Source: Hemicordylus capensis
Lineage: Eukaryota > Chordata > Lepidosauria > Squamata > Cordylidae
Direction: 5' to 3'
NCBI RefSeq assembly: GCF_027244095.1
Contig: NC_069669.1
Span: forward strand, 5,792,501 to 5,856,500
Length of the DNA stretch: 64,000 nt
The notes under the pieces were generated by a model. It was not told the origin of the DNA. It did not search any database and saw only the letters and a list, made by a program, of their open reading frames with translations. The position numbers were made by a program, and so were the translations under genes. This document shows positions 10,501 to 22,696 of the stretch, one piece after another. Numbering within the stretch: the first letter of the stretch is position 1; each line of letters starts with the position of its first letter.

Positions 10501-13500
10501 TCAGGTGAGTGAGCTGCTTGCCTCCAGCGGGTTGTAGGCAGTCCGGAAGTCCGCCCTGAGCTGGCACGAAGCGGCCTTGTCCTTCTCCCGGTACTATGCC
10601 TTCCAAGTGCCAGCAGCTCTCCAGCTCTGCTGTTTTTAAAGTTGGCGATGCAGCTGGGGGTAAACCTCTGCAGGCAGATCTGGGCCTCTCCTGCTGAGCG
10701 GCAGCCCCTCTTGTTTTCTCCTGCAATTGTTCTCAGGTGAAACGGGAGGCTTTTTGTGGGGGTGCCGATGAACTCCTGCTTTGCCTTTTTGGTACAAACT
10801 GAAGCAAGGCATGCTTTTGGTGCAGGGCAGGGGGAGAAGAAGAGAAAGCAGACAGCAAAGGGGGGAGTTGAGGGCTCATCTTTTTGCCTTGGCTCTCCCC
10901 ACCCTGACAACCTGCTACTGCTGCCGTTGACCAGCCTTGTGCCCTCGTCCGTCCTTCCCTGCCCTCCTTCCATCACTGCCCTCCGCTCAGCCCTCGATGC
11001 TTCAGAGCTCTGAGCCCAGGCGCTGGCCTCTCTGGGTGTGTCTTTCCTCCTGCAGGAAGCTGAGGGATGTCTTGCAGCAGAGACTGATCAAGTTCTTCAT
11101 CGACCAGAGCAAGAAGGACCCCCAGAAGTACGCCAAGTTCTTTGAAGACTACGGAATGTTCATGCGTGAGGGGATCGTCACGACGGCTGAGCAGGATGTC
11201 AAGGTGCGCTCGGCGGTGGGGCTGGCCACTGCTGGCCTTGCCAACTTCCCCAGAGCAGTCTGGGCGGGAGGGAGGGCGAGCTGGAGCACCCTTTTCTGGT
11301 TGGGGCTCTCAGGAAACAGTGGGGCCAGGCCAGAGGCTGGGGAGGGGTGTGTGTCGGTGTGTATCATCTGTCTGTCTATTTCTCTTAAACGTACCCGCCG
11401 CTAATCCCATGCGTGGCAGCTCTCGTGAGAGTTCGCGAGCAGGTGGTGGGGATGGGCGGATGGCAGCCAGGGAAGCCGGCAGGTGGGTGGGCGGGGAGGG
11501 AAAGTGCTGCTGGAGGGCAGTGATAGAAAGCGGACTGCAGAATGGACTGGGGCTGAAGACGAAATGAAGATGGCGGGGGGAGAGGCAGGGAGAACTAGGG
11601 GCACAGATGCTCTGCGCTGGAGGGGAGAGAAGGTGGTGTTGCCAGCGGGCAGGGGAAGAAGGCAGTGGTGGGAAGGAGGGGGGAGAACTAGAGGTGCAGA
11701 TGCTCTGCGCCCGGCCTAGGTTGTGTGTGTGTGTGCGCGCGTGTGTGTGTGTGTGTGTGTACATGTGCATATGTAGCTGAGGCTACTCTGCGTTCTTTTC
11801 TGTTGTGTCTGACGGGGCTTGCCCTTCTCAGGAGGACATTTCTAAGCTGCTGCGCTACGAGTCCTCGGCGCTGCCTGCGGGCCAGCTGACCAGCCTCACG
11901 GAATACGCCAGCCGCATGCCGGCCGGCAGCAGGAACATCTATTACCTGTGTGCTCCCAATCGCCACCTTGCCGAGCACTCCCCGTACTTCGAAGCCATGA
12001 AGAAGAAGGACGCGGAGGTGAGGCAGCAAAGCGCAGAGGGTGCCCCAGCCGCTTCCCCTCTGGAGGAGACGGTCCGCCTGCGTCTGGCACCTGGCAGCGC
12101 AGCGACCTGCCGCCATGGATTGGGAACCAGTGTGTGCATTGGCTCTCCGTGGTGGCTGTGGTGGCATCAGCACTGCTGGCTCAAAGTTCACTTCCGCTCT
12201 GTGCGGGAGGGATGCCCACCGGGGTTGGAGTGTGGCTCCTGCCTCCCGTCGGCCCTGGCACCTTTTCTGCCAACAAGGACATTGCCCCCACCCTAGGGCT
12301 TGCTGGCAACAACTGGTTCTGCCCTGGAGAACTGGACTTGTGGTAGCGAGCATGAATTGTCCCCTTTGCTAAGCAGGGCCTGCTCTGTTTTGCGTTTGAA
12401 TGGGAGACCCCATGTGTGAGCACTGTCAGATATTCTCCTTAGGGGATGGAGCCACTCTGGGAGGAGCATCTGAGGTTCCAAGGTCTGGCATCTCCAAGAT
12501 AGGGCTGAGAGAGACTCCGGCCTGGAACCTTGGAGATGCCGCTGCCAGTTTGGGTAGCCAATCCTGAGCTAGATGGACCAAGGGTCTGACTTGGTAGAAG
12601 GCAGCTTCCTGTGTTCCAGTCCCTTTTCCAGAGGAGGTGAGCCTTGCCCATGCCACACTTGTGATTCATGTGGCCTGTTGAGCTGGGATGTGGGGAGGAG
12701 AACCCTAAAGCACAGAGAGAGAGAGCTAGCTAGCCTCTTGGGTGGGGCCCTTCCTCTCCACTCCCCTGTGGCTGCGTTTTGGAGCTGATCCTCCCCCTCC
12801 CCGCCCCCACCAGGTGCTCTTCTGCTTCGAGCAGTTTGATGAGCTGACGCTTTTACACCTCCGGGAGTTTGAAAAGAAGAAGCTGATCTCGGTAGAGACG
12901 GACATTGTTGTTGACCACTATAAGGAGGAGAAGTTTGAGGAGAACCGCCCAGGTAGGCCCTTCTGCGCAGGGCAGCAGCTTGCAGGTCTCTGGGCCTGCT
13001 TGAACCGGAAGCGGCTGCCTGGTGCTTTGGGCTGCTTGAAGGCAGACGGGCAAGCAGAGTCAGCCTGTCGGCCTTGGGGGGAAAGGCCAATATCCCTGCA
13101 TGGAGCCTCCGCACGGATGGCAAAGGAGGGCCTCCGCTGGTCACTTTTGAAGGGTGGTGGTGGTGCTTTCAGACGTCCTCTGGCTTTGTCAGGGCTGTGC
13201 CTCCCGCCCACTAAGATGGTGTCGCTGTTCTCTCCGCCCACCCCACCCCAGCTGAAGAGTGCCTGAGCTCCCAGGACGCAGAGGAGCTCCTGGCTTGGAT
13301 GAGGAATGCCCTCGGCTCCCGGGTTGCGACTATCAAGGTGAGGGGCAGGGGTGGCCTTGCTTGGCCAGCCTAGAGATGGCAGAAATCTGGCATCTCAGGT
13401 GTTTATGGTTTGTCCTGGAATCGTGAACAGAAGAAGAAACAGCTGTGCTAGGCTTGGAGTGCGTTCCTGATGCATATTCTCCCTCGGTGGGGAAGTGTCT

Positions 13501-15167
13501 CCAAGGCTGGGTTGCTCCTCCCACCTGCCCTGAGACAGGGCTGATCCTGAAAGGGCTCACAAAGGCCACGTGGGAAGGGCAACCCCTATTATCTCCAGTT
13601 TTCACCCTCTCTTGTTCCAGAGCAGGCTGCCTCTTCTGTTTTCTGGTGCTGTAGATTTCTGTTTCTGCCTTCGCACTCCGACTATTGGCCCTTCCTCTGC
13701 AGATTAGTGGAGTCAGTGGGAAAGGGAGACGGAACGCGGCCAGGCAGCCCAATTGTTCTCTGGGGTGCCGCTATTCAGAGTTTGCTTGAGGTGCTGCTTG
13801 GATTAACCATGCCCTCCTCACCAATCATGGCACTGCAGGTCACTCCCCGCCTGGACACACACCCGGCCATGATCACTGTGCTGGAGATGGGGGCCGCCCG
13901 CCACTTCCTGCGCATGCAGCAGCTGGCCAAGACCAGTGAAGAGCGGGCCCAGATCCTACAACCCACGCTGGAGATCAATACAGGGTAGGGGGAAGAGGAG
14001 TTGGTCAGGGCCGGATGGGAGGTTTGCTCTGCCGCTGGGAAGATGCCTGTGCGGCTTCCAAGGCCACCTGCCTTCCAGCAGCTTCCCTTGCAGGAGGCTA
14101 GTGAGTTGGGGAGGCCCCGTGGTCCCTCCTTGGGCAGGGCTCTCACGCTGTCACTGCCATCTCCACCACCTCCTCTTGCAGGCATGCTCTGATCAAGAAG
14201 CTCCATCAGCTGCGCTCCAGCCAGCCAGAACTGGCCCAGATGCTCCTCGATCAGGTGAGTGGCAGCAGCCCTCGGCACACAAGTCAGGCCACAATTGCCT
14301 CCTGGGGTCTGATGGCTCCCTTAGGAGTGTAGCTGGTGGGGAGGGGGGAAGTGCAGGGTTGCCCCCCTGCCTCTGTACCATCTGTGGCACAGAGCTGGCA
14401 GCCTCTTTGTGCCTGCCTAAGCACCCAGGATCCTCTGCGCTGGTGGGCTTTGTGCTGCAGAGTTGCCAGGTGCAGCTAAGGCTGGGCGGAGGATCCTGAG
14501 AGCCAGGGATCACCGCTGCCCTTCCTGCAGGACAGGTGGGCAGAGGAGAGGAGCAGCTCCTTGGAGAGACCCGGAGAGCTGGTCTTGTAGCCAGCATGAC
14601 TGGTCCCCTTAGCTAAGCAGGTTCCACCCTGGTTGCATATGAATGGGAAATGTGATGTGTGAGTACTGGAAGATATTCCCCTCGGGGGATGGAGCTGCTC
14701 TGGGAAGAGCATCTAGGTTTCACGTTCCCTCCCTGGCAGCATCTCCAAGAGAGGGCTGAGGGAGATTCCTGCCTGCAACCTTGGAGAAGCCGCTGCCAGT
14801 CTGTGAAGTCAATACTGAGCTAGATAGACCAATGGTCTGACTCAGTATATGGCAGCTTCCTATGTTCCTATGAGAGATGGCTTGTCCTGTTCTGCTGGGC
14901 TGTGTAATTGCCTCTCTTCTCCTCAGTCTCCTCTGCCTCGCTGTGTCTCCCGCCCCTGGGGAAGCTGCACGACAGACTCCCTGCTGCTCCCATCTTCCCC
15001 CTCAATCCCCAGGGTCTCCCCCATCTCACCTGCACCTCTTTATGCTTTTCTCCCTCTGGCTGCAGATCTACGACAATGCCATGATCGCAGCGGGGCTGAT
15101 TGATGACCCCAGGCCAATTGTGAACCGGCTGACTGAGCTCCTCACCAAAGCCCTGGAGAAATGCTGA
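4507..15167 (+). CDS. TRAP1: TRAP1, mitochondrial HSP90 ATPase chaperone, complete
   Basis: Eighteen coding exons: 4507-4612, 4692-4883, 5003-5085, 6298-6438, 6792-6863, 7120-7280, 8146-8255, 8651-8724, 9922-10077, 10220-10340, 10435-10504, 11056-11203, 11832-12017, 12814-12952, 13252-13337, 13839-13984, 14182-14254, 15066-15167. Every junction is GT/AG and phases agree, giving 721 aa (human 704). An Arg-rich, acid-poor leader (about residues 1-80) fits a mitochondrial presequence. The GHKL ATPase domain follows: N-box [14 protein letters not shown] (E132, N136), DTGVGM (D175), GTIARSGSK, and lid [12 protein letters not shown] (about 216-227). The middle domain carries SRKVLI and [15 protein letters not shown], and the C-terminal dimer domain ends in ALEKC. 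All expected catalytic motifs are present. TRAP1 folds client proteins in the matrix and tunes respiration. Introns hold SINEs in both orientations and a Tigger-like element. Residues YVPEA end exon 9 where human has YVPDM, a small junction difference. Confidence 0.97.
5594..6003. mobile_element. Tigger/pogo-like DNA element
   Basis: Starts TA-CAGGGGATCTCGATATTTG and ends GGAGGTTCACCTG-TA. The TA target duplication and the start resembling CAG-TTGACCCTCG-type Tigger ends point to TcMar-Tigger. There is no transposase frame. It lies in TRAP1 intron 3. Confidence 0.5.
7550..7725 (-). mobile_element. Diverged SINE, 5S-SINE-like
   Basis: The blocks CCCAGCCCTACCTGGAGATG and CTGCCAGGGATTGAACCTGG match the SINE body, but ends are poor. 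It may belong to an older related family. Confidence 0.4.
9494..9805 (-). mobile_element. 5S-derived SINE, near full length
   Basis: Inverted tail CTAGGAAGCTGCCTCC, body, and at the right end the inverted 5S-like block (GTCTCCCATTCAAATGC, CCCTGCTTAGCAAAG). It lies in TRAP1 intron 8. Confidence 0.85.
11571..11715 (+). repeat. Short tandem-like duplication in TRAP1 intron 12
   Basis: The block GGGAGAACTAG-GG(C/T)-CAGATGCTCTGCGC occurs twice, about 108 bp apart (near 11589 and 11682), in purine-rich DNA. Confidence 0.5.
11716..11766. repeat. (GT)n microsatellite
   Basis: GT/GC alternating run of about 50 bp in TRAP1 intron 12. Confidence 0.9.
12318..12618 (+). mobile_element. 5S-derived SINE, near full length
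   Basis: Head with GCTAAGCAGGGCCTG and GAATGGGAGACC (compare 5S rRNA GCTAAGCAGGGTCGGGCCTGG and GATGGGAGACC). Tail GAGCTAGATGGACCA-AGGGTCTGACT and GGCAGCTTCCTGTGTTCC. It lies in TRAP1 intron 13. Confidence 0.88.
14572..14875 (+). mobile_element. 5S-derived SINE, near full length
   Basis: 5S-like head (GCTAAGCAGGTTCCACCCTGG, then ATGGGAAATG), body, and a CR1/L2-like tail ending in the short repeat TTCCTATGTTCCTATG. It lies in TRAP1 intron 17. Confidence 0.88.
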
Positions 15168-15460
15168 GAGCCAGGCCTGCTGCGTGTCACTTTGGTAGCT
15201 TCCTGGCGCTGCTGGGATGGAGCTGCCTGGTTGGCTTATCCAGCCTGGTCTGCCTCTTGCTCTCTTGGAAGCAGCAGCCGTGGCAGATGGGCAGAAGCGA
15301 AGCCCAGTGGAACTCTTGGGTGAGGCACCAGGTTTCTGGCTGGCTGTTGGGGCAGGGGAGGGCAGCCCAGAATCCTTTGCAGGTGTTCCGTGTGGTTCTG
15401 GACCTGAGCAACCCTCTTGGGTTCATACATAAAAGTCCTTTATTTCAGTCCTGAGATGCT
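15168..15460 (+). other. TRAP1: TRAP1 3'UTR and likely poly(A) region
   Basis: After the stop at 15165-15167 there is about 260 bp of non-coding sequence, then the variant hexamer CATAAA at 15428-15433, followed by a GT-rich stretch (TGTGTTTGTTTTGC near 15470). No canonical AATAAA is nearby, so the cleavage site is inferred. Confidence 0.5.
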
Positions 15461-16454
15461 TGCTTTGCCGTGTGTTTGTTTTGCACTTGTCTGGGCCCTG
15501 ATGTGCTGTAGCTCTTCGGTCATATCTGAAGTGGATGGGTAGGGGTCTGGAAGAGTACCTCTATTGGGGGTGTCATTAGAGACCCCTGGCGGGGTGTGGG
15601 TCCTGGGACCAATCAGCCCCCTTTCAGTTGATTTTAATGGCAGCAACAAGAGCGGGACCCAAGTGGTCGCCTTGCTGACCCTGCCCTCCACACCTTGGGG
15701 AAACATTCTGACGCTTAGGGCCTGGTGCCTCTGAACATGTGCAGAGTTCCCCCCTCCATATGGTTGCCTGGGGAGGTGAGCAAGTTCCAAAAAGCCATTC
15801 CTTTGCGAAAGCAATATTTATTTCTTCAGGTGCTGTTGCCTGGGGAGGTGACCTAGCAGGAAAGGACTGCTTGCCTTGACTGTGTGGGAGAGGCTGGTGT
15901 GCCACTCTGGGATGATTGCTTGGCTCTGCACTGGGGCTGGAAGGGGGAGCACCGTGTTGGGTGAATTTTTTGCTGAATGCATTCTGCAAAAATGCTGCTG
16001 GGAAAGGCAGTCAGCTTACAGCTTGTCTTGAAACAACCAGTAGAGGCCCAGAATGCTGGCCCTTGATGGCCCCTCAGCGCTCATCTCAAGAAAGTGGGCC
16101 TCAGAATATCATCTACATTTAAACCAGACAGGATCTTGAGTAAGCCCCCAAAGGAATTCTGTGCTTTCTCCAGGCTTAAGAATGGCCAAAGCTTGCACCC
16201 ACTCTGGACGTAGCATATGCCAAAAAGCAGCCCTTGAAAGAAGTAAGGGGGCAAGAAAGTACTGTACTCTTCCCCACCCCTGCAGAAGTGCAGGCTCTGC
16301 ATCTTCTCTGTGTGTGTGTTCACACAAACCAGCATTTTGTTTTGTTTTAAATATATTCCACCCCTCCAGTGCAAATGGTCAGTCAAAACAAAATATTAAT
16401 AAAATAAAATACGTAATTGACAGGATCTAGTTAAAGGCAAATTTAAACGTCAGC

Positions 16455-16840
16455 TACATAGGAAGCTACCTTCTGAGTCAGACCCTTTGTCCATCTAGCT
16501 CACTACACAGACTGGTAGCGGCTTCTCTGAGGTTCTAGGCAGGGGTTTCAGCCCTGGCCTGGAGATGCTGCCAGGGAGGGAACCTGGAACCTTTTGCAAG
16601 CTCTTCCCTATCCAGTATATCCTTCTCTTGCCCTATCCTCTAACAGGCCTACTCAACTTCAGCCCTCCTACAGATGTTGGCCTACAACTCCAATAATCCC
16701 TGGCTATTGGCCACTGTGGTTGGGGATTATGGGAGTTGTAGTCCAAAAACAGCTGGGGACCCCCAAGTTGAGCAAGCCTGCAGGGGAATATCTTTAGCAA
16801 GGGAGACAATACATGTTCCATACTGCAAGGCCAGTTAAGA
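16455..16840 (-). mobile_element. 5S-derived SINE split by a hAT element
   Basis: The tail and body run from 16455 to about 16643 and the head remnant resumes at about 16781 (GGGGAATATC ... AGGCCAGTT). The hAT element at 16644-16780 sits between them, so the SINE is the older of the two. Confidence 0.75.
16644..16780. mobile_element. Palindromic hAT-type element
   Basis: Ends CAGGCCTACTCAACTT and AAGTTGAGCAAGCCTG are inverted repeats. Inner arms carry CTACAACTCCAATAATCCC and its inverse. No clear 8-bp duplication is left. Confidence 0.75.
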
Positions 16841-16859
16841 CACAAAAAGCCTCTCTCCA

Positions 16860-17076
16860 TGGTGTAAAAATACTCCGCGCTGCTTGGAGCAGCTGCTGCT
16901 CGCGGGGAGAGTCGCCAGAAGGCGCTGGGCCAGGAGAAGCCTTGCGTCACCATGGCGACGGAAGTACGCCGGCGCGGGCCGCTCTCGCCTTCCTGCCTCT
17001 ATGGTCTACCTACCCATGAGGCGGGGCTGTCGCTGCTGCTGTGGCGGCCCCGTCGCCGCCGCCGCCTGGCCCGGCC
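16860..17076 (+). promoter_or_regulatory. SLX4: SLX4 CpG-island promoter and 5'UTR
   Basis: G+C- and CpG-rich DNA directly upstream of the SLX4 start codon and extending through exon 1. It contains a YY1-like CCATGGCG near 16950-16957 overlapped by an ETS-like GGAAGT at about 16960-16965. There is no TATA box. The ATG at 16952 opens a different frame that runs through exon 1; I read it as non-coding or as an upstream ATG. Confidence 0.55.
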
Positions 17077-20000
17077 ATGGGCGACTCCGAGGACGAGTTC
17101 CGCGAGGTCCGTGGCGCGAAGGCCAAGGGCCAGGTTCTGGCAGCGGAGGCGGCTTTGCCAAAGCTGCGCTTGGGGCGGCGGCGCGGGGGTCGCGGTCGCA
17201 CTGCGGGCCGCGAGGGGGCTTCGGCCCAGGAGAAGCCGCCGCCGCGCCCCGGAAGCCCACTAAGTAAGTCAGTCGGTCGGTGGGTGGGGCTGGTAGATCT
17301 CTTTTGGCCCCCTGAAGGTCCCGTCCCGTCCCGTCCCGTCCCGCTTGCCTAGCAGGGTTGCGGGGTGGGGGATCGGCAATCTGTCCCAGGCCCACACAAA
17401 GTAAGCGCCCCCCCGCACATGCACAAGTCTAAACCTGCTCAACTTAGGCTCCCCCAGCTGTTTTTGTACTACAACTCTTATAATCCCCTGCCACCGTGGT
17501 CAATAGCCAGGGATTATGGGAGTTGTAGGCCAACAACATCTGCAGGAGGGCTGGAGTTGAGCAGGCTTGCACAAGTCCCTTTAGGGTCCCTCCCCAGCCC
17601 CCATAAACTCCTTGAGTGGCCCCTGCTGCCTGGTACTTCACCCTGCCTCAGTCTCTAGGGGGAGAGGAGGAAGGTTGAGAGGAGGAGGAGGAGGAGGGGG
17701 AGGGAGGGGTTGACATAGCCCTGCAAGTGCTTCTCAAAGCGGCTCCTAGGCAGCGCTCGCTGTGCCTCAGCTCACTGGTGCTTCCTCCAGTAGAGATATT
17801 TTTCAGGGAATGCCTAACGGAAGGACTGGCTGAGATGGGGAGGGGGTTGTGGCCCAAAGGAAATGCAGCTGTCGTGTAGTCCTGGGGAGGGGTGGTGTGG
17901 CTTACCATAAAATGACACTGTACTCATTTTGTGGTCTGTTAGAGTTGGACACTTTACAGGTCTCCCAGGATGTGGGTGAAGTCAAAAAGCAGCAGGGCCT
18001 GTGCAGGAGGTGCTTATCAAGGGTTCCCCACCTGATGCAGCCTCAGGGATCTTCTTGGCTTTGCATTCCCATCATAGGAACATAGGAAGCTGCCAAATAC
18101 TGATTCAGACCATTGGTCTATCTAGCTCAGTATTGTCTTCACAGACTGGCAGTGGCTTCTCCAAGGTTGCAGGCAGGAATCTCTCTCAGCCCTATCTTGG
18201 AGATGCTGCCAGGGAGGAAACTTGGATCCTAGATGCTCTTCCCTGAGTGGCTCCATCCCCTGAGGGGAATATCTTGCAGTGCTCACACTTCTAGTCTCCC
18301 ATTCATATGTAGCCAGGGCAGACCCTGCTTAGCTAGGAGGACAAGTCATGTTTGCTATCACAAGACCAGCTGACATCCCATTGTCATTCCCGTCTCATAA
18401 CTTTCAAAATGCTTCTAGTGTATGAGAGTCCTTTGAGGTGAGCTTAGTGGGAAGAAATGGTGGCAGCAACCATTTAAGGAAGATTCTTTGAAAGGTGCAG
18501 ATGTCCTAAGGTTACAGCAATGATGGCAGCTTCCCCACAACCGCTCTTCTTTTCTAGGTCAGCCTTTGGGATGCCATGATGCTGCTTTGGGCGAGGTTGT
18601 TCAGCCGGAATTGAAGCAAGAAGACCCTGGAAGCCAGGAGGAGACTGACTTAGTGTTCTGTCAGATCTGCCGGAAGGATCTCTCAAGCATGAACTCGATC
18701 CAACATGAGCAGCATGTCAACAGGTGGGACTCCTGCAACGGTCCCTTTCTCTGACGAGCTTAGATAATTACAGAAGAAGGAGGAAGTACTTATTGTGATA
18801 TAGCAGGGCAGACTTTGGCTAGAATGCTGCGGGGCCACTTGGGACCAGTGTTTTCTCTATTTTTTTTTCATTTGGGTGGGAGCATCAAGGCAGTGTGCAT
18901 GCACCTGCATTCAGAATGGGGCTTTCTTGATTCAACCTGAGCAGGATGTAAAATTAACCAAGTGGACGTCAAAAAACGTGTGAGCACAGGCATGTGCACA
19001 CACCTTAGAGGGAACACTGCTTGTGTGACCTCCGTGAGCGTCCTGGCTATGCTTTCAACAAAACCCTGCAGAGTCCAGTCCTCCAGAGGGTGGAGGGCGG
19101 GCAGGAGTAGACAGACATAAATACCCAGCAATTGCATGTACGACAGTGGGTCAAGAAGTGTGTTTGGTGCCAAGGGTTGTCCGAGTGATACGTGCTAGAA
19201 AGCTGTGGCTATCTGAGTTGTTTTCTACTGCATGTTACTGATAATGACTCTTGATTAAATTACTGAGCAATTACAAAAATAACTTTTGCGTCTTGAGATT
19301 TATGAAGAAGCTACCGGGGATGTCTTGTCTCTCTTTTTTGTTGGTTTATGAATTGGTAATGTGTATTTAGAGAGAGCTTAAAAATCTCTGACTTCAAAAG
19401 TAAAAATACTTTACAAGTTGTGCATTTTGGCAGGGCCGCCCTGGGAGTGCAGCATCTCAGGCCTCCTGCTCTGCCTCTTCTTGAGCTTCCTGCTCAAGGA
19501 ATCTCGCTTCTCATTGCTGCAGCTGTTTGGATGACATCGAGAGGGTCCGTGGCCTTCAGCAGCCTGCCAGCAGCCTGGTCATCCCTGCATGCCCCATCTG
19601 TGGAAAGGGCTTCAGCACCCTCAAGAGTCGAGGCAGCCACTTGAAGCGCTGTGCTTCCCAGATGGAGGTCCCTCCAACACTCCTTCTCCAGGCAGTGCGA
19701 CAACAGGCCTTGGATCTTGGCAGCGGCTGCCTGGCAGCCCCGAGGTGAGCTGGGTGGAGCAGTGTTGCCGTGAGGGGTGATGGAAACGGGAGGAGCAGAC
19801 CTGTTCGGCAGCAATCCCCACTTGTGTGGATAGTCAGAAGGAGGGTTGCACAGCAAGTGCTATCCCAAGGATTGGTGGTGCCCCCGTCCACTTTGCCTAG
19901 CTCCTTGGGTGGTCCCCGTCACCTGCCCAGCTGTCCATTCACTCTCCGTGTTGCTTCCGCCTGCTGCTTCTGGGAAGCTGACCCATAAGAACTGGGAGCC

Positions 20001-22645
20001 CTGCTGGATCAGGCCCAAGGAAGCCCATCTAGTCCAGCATCCTGTTTTGCACAGTGGCCCACCAGATGCCGCTGGAAGCAACAGGCAGGAGTTGAGGCAT
20101 GCCCCCTCTCCTGCTGTGACTCCCCTGCAACTGGTACTCAGAGGCATCCTGCCTTTGAGGCTGGAGGTCGCCTATAGTCCTCCGACTAGTAGCCATCGAT
20201 AGACCTCTACTCCATGAAGTTATCCAAAGCCCTCTTAAAGCCATCCAGGTTTGTTGGCTGTCACCAGATCTCATGGCAGAGAATTCCACAAGTTGATTAT
20301 GCGTTGTGTGAAAAAGTACTTCTGTTTGTTGGTCCTAGATTTCCCAGCAATCAATTTCATGGGATGACCCCTGGTTCTAGTGTTATGTGAGAGGGAGAAG
20401 AATTTCTCTCTATCCACTTTCTCCGCACCATGCATGATTTTATAGACCTCTATCATGTCTCCCCACAGTTGTCTTTTTTCTTCTTCATGAATCTATTAAG
20501 ATCATTGGGGGAGGTCTGGTTGCAGTTGCCACCGGCTCGCTTGGTGGCAGCCCAAAACGGGGCCTTCTCTAGGGTTGCCCCAGAGCTCTGGAACGTGCTC
20601 CCAAATGAAATCAGAATCTCCCCATCTCTGGTTGTTTTTAAATGACTTTTGAAAAGACACCGGTTTCATCAGGCTTTTAGTTTATGGTGTTTTAAAAGTT
20701 GTATTTGTGGTAACTTTAACCTGTTTTATATTATTGTTAGGTTTTAGTTGCTGTTTGTTTAAATTATAAACTACCCTGAGACATTATATAGGGCAGTATA
20801 GAAATGTGTTAAATAAATAAAATTTACGTGTTGTGGTTTAGTGGCCATTAATGGGGGGGGGTGTCTCCTGTTGTGCTCAGTGGGAAGAAGCGAAAAGGCT
20901 CCTCTTCCACTGAACCCTCCGTGAAAAAGCCCAAGACCGGCAAAATAGAAAGTCTGGACGAGGACCTGATGGTTGCCATGGCAATGTCACGCTCCCTGCT
21001 GGAGGAAGAGAAGGCAAAGGGGAGACGGAATGGCTCCTTGCACAGAGGGAAGCTCCCCAAAGCAGGTGAGTCCAGGCGGTGGCTCAGCTGTGGAGTTGCA
21101 GGGTGGAGACTGCAGGGGAAGTGGGGAGCCCCTTGGGACGCGGCTGGAGCCAAGGCCCGCCTGTGGCTTTTGTGCTGCATGCGATTCTGATGATCTGCAT
21201 GTCACTTTCATGGGTGATGTGGGTCATCTGTTGCTCTTAGGAATATAGGAAGCTGCTTTCTGCTGAGCCAGACTCTTGGTCCATCTAGCTCAGCCTGGTC
21301 TACACAGACCGGCAGCAGCTTCCCCGAGGCGGACCCTGCTTAGCAAAGGGGAGAATTCCTGCTTCTGGGTTTCTTTCCTTTCATATATCTTGAGAATTGC
21401 TGGCTCTGGAGCTGGGGCATGAAGGGCTGCTGTCTTGGCAGGGGTGGGTTGGCCGGTCGGATGGTCACTGCAACGTCTTCTGCTGTTGTGCAGAGAAAAA
21501 GACCCGCGGGAAGCCCCCTCCCCACCTGCCACCGCCATTGTTGCTTCAGGACCCCGAGAAGGCCCGCGAGCAGATGGAGGAGCGTGTGGCACTGCTGCTT
21601 TCGGAGACGGAAGACTTCCCCAGCACCCCTCCGCTCCCCACCAGCCGGCTCTTGGAGGCTGGGCGGCCCTGGCAGATGGACAGGCGCTTGGCATTGGCCG
21701 CAGGCCGGCAAGGCTCCTTGTGGGCATTCAGCTCCTTGTCCGAAGTGTGTGCTGCTCCCGGGAGCTTCTGTGCTGCACGTCTCGGGGTTTCTGTTTCGCC
21801 GCAGAGGTCAGATCAGGTGTGTGGGGGGCGGGGTGGGGAGTCCGGTGCTCTCGTGCCTGCCTGGCTGCCCGTCCCCTGCTGCCCTGCCTGTGGCCCTACT
21901 TGGACTGCTTGTGCTCCCGAAGGCCCAAAGCCTCCCGGCACCAGTTTCGCCTTGTAAGGCAGACGTGTGCTTTTAAACGCCTTGGCACATAGATGTCCAC
22001 AGCGCTGAGCGTGCAGAGAGTCAGGCCGTTGGTCTTTCCAGCCCGAGCCTGTCTGCTCAGGCTAGCAGTGGCTCCTGGAGGCCTCGGGCAGGGGGGATCC
22101 CTTTCCCAGGCCTGCCCCCTGAAATGCAACATGTTGAGAAGCACCATGCCTGGAGTGGAGCCTGAGGCCTCGATGCCAGATAGGTGTTCTGCCCCTGAGC
22201 CACTCTCCATTCTGATCCTTTGCATTGGTTTAACACTTGGACTTGCCCGCTTCCTCACCTGGACTGCTGTGTCCAGTTCCGGGCACCGCCCTTTTAGAAG
22301 ATGCCGTCCAGGTAATAAACTGGCGCAGGTGCAGAGGAGGGCAGCACAGGTAGCGGGGGTCTGGAGTTCAGGTTCTCTGAGGAATGGACGGAGGAGCTGG
22401 GTCTGTTTAGCCTGGAGGAGAGGAGACGACTGTGATGAACCTGTATATATACATATACCGCTTTCAGCAAAAGTTCCCAAAGCAGTTCAGCCGTGGGCCA
22501 ATTTGCCTGGCAGGGCAAAGGACACCCTTCGTCATTCCATCCCCTCGAAGACCTGCCAGGATTCCAGTCAGAGCGTCTTTGAGAGATGCTGGAAGCTTTT
22601 TGGTTTGGGTAGACGTCTGGTGTTCCAAGGTGAAACCGTTGAGGC

Positions 22646-22696
<51 letters not shown>

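Larger units (their letters stand above)
15461..16859. other. TRAP1-SLX4 intergenic stretch, no gene seen
   Basis: About 1.4 kb lie between the TRAP1 3' end and the SLX4 CpG island. It holds a 5S-derived SINE split by a palindromic hAT element (16455-16840). Frames here are short and show no recognisable protein. In human, DNASE1 lies between these two genes; nothing resembling its coding exons is present here. Confidence 0.7.

Noticed and set aside
12318-14875. 5S rRNA genes
   Set aside because: The 5S-like blocks are diverged and always followed by the same SINE body and LINE-like tail, so these are SINEs.
16952-17263. Alternative SLX4 first frame from the upstream ATG
   Set aside because: Different frame from MGDSEDEFREV, which matches the human N-terminus and joins exon 2 in phase; the alternative does not.
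17940-18010. Possible extra SLX4 exon (VSQDVGEVKKQQG frame)
   Set aside because: An acceptor-like TTACAG and a weak donor exist, but there is no human match and the phase was not needed to join exons 1 and 2.
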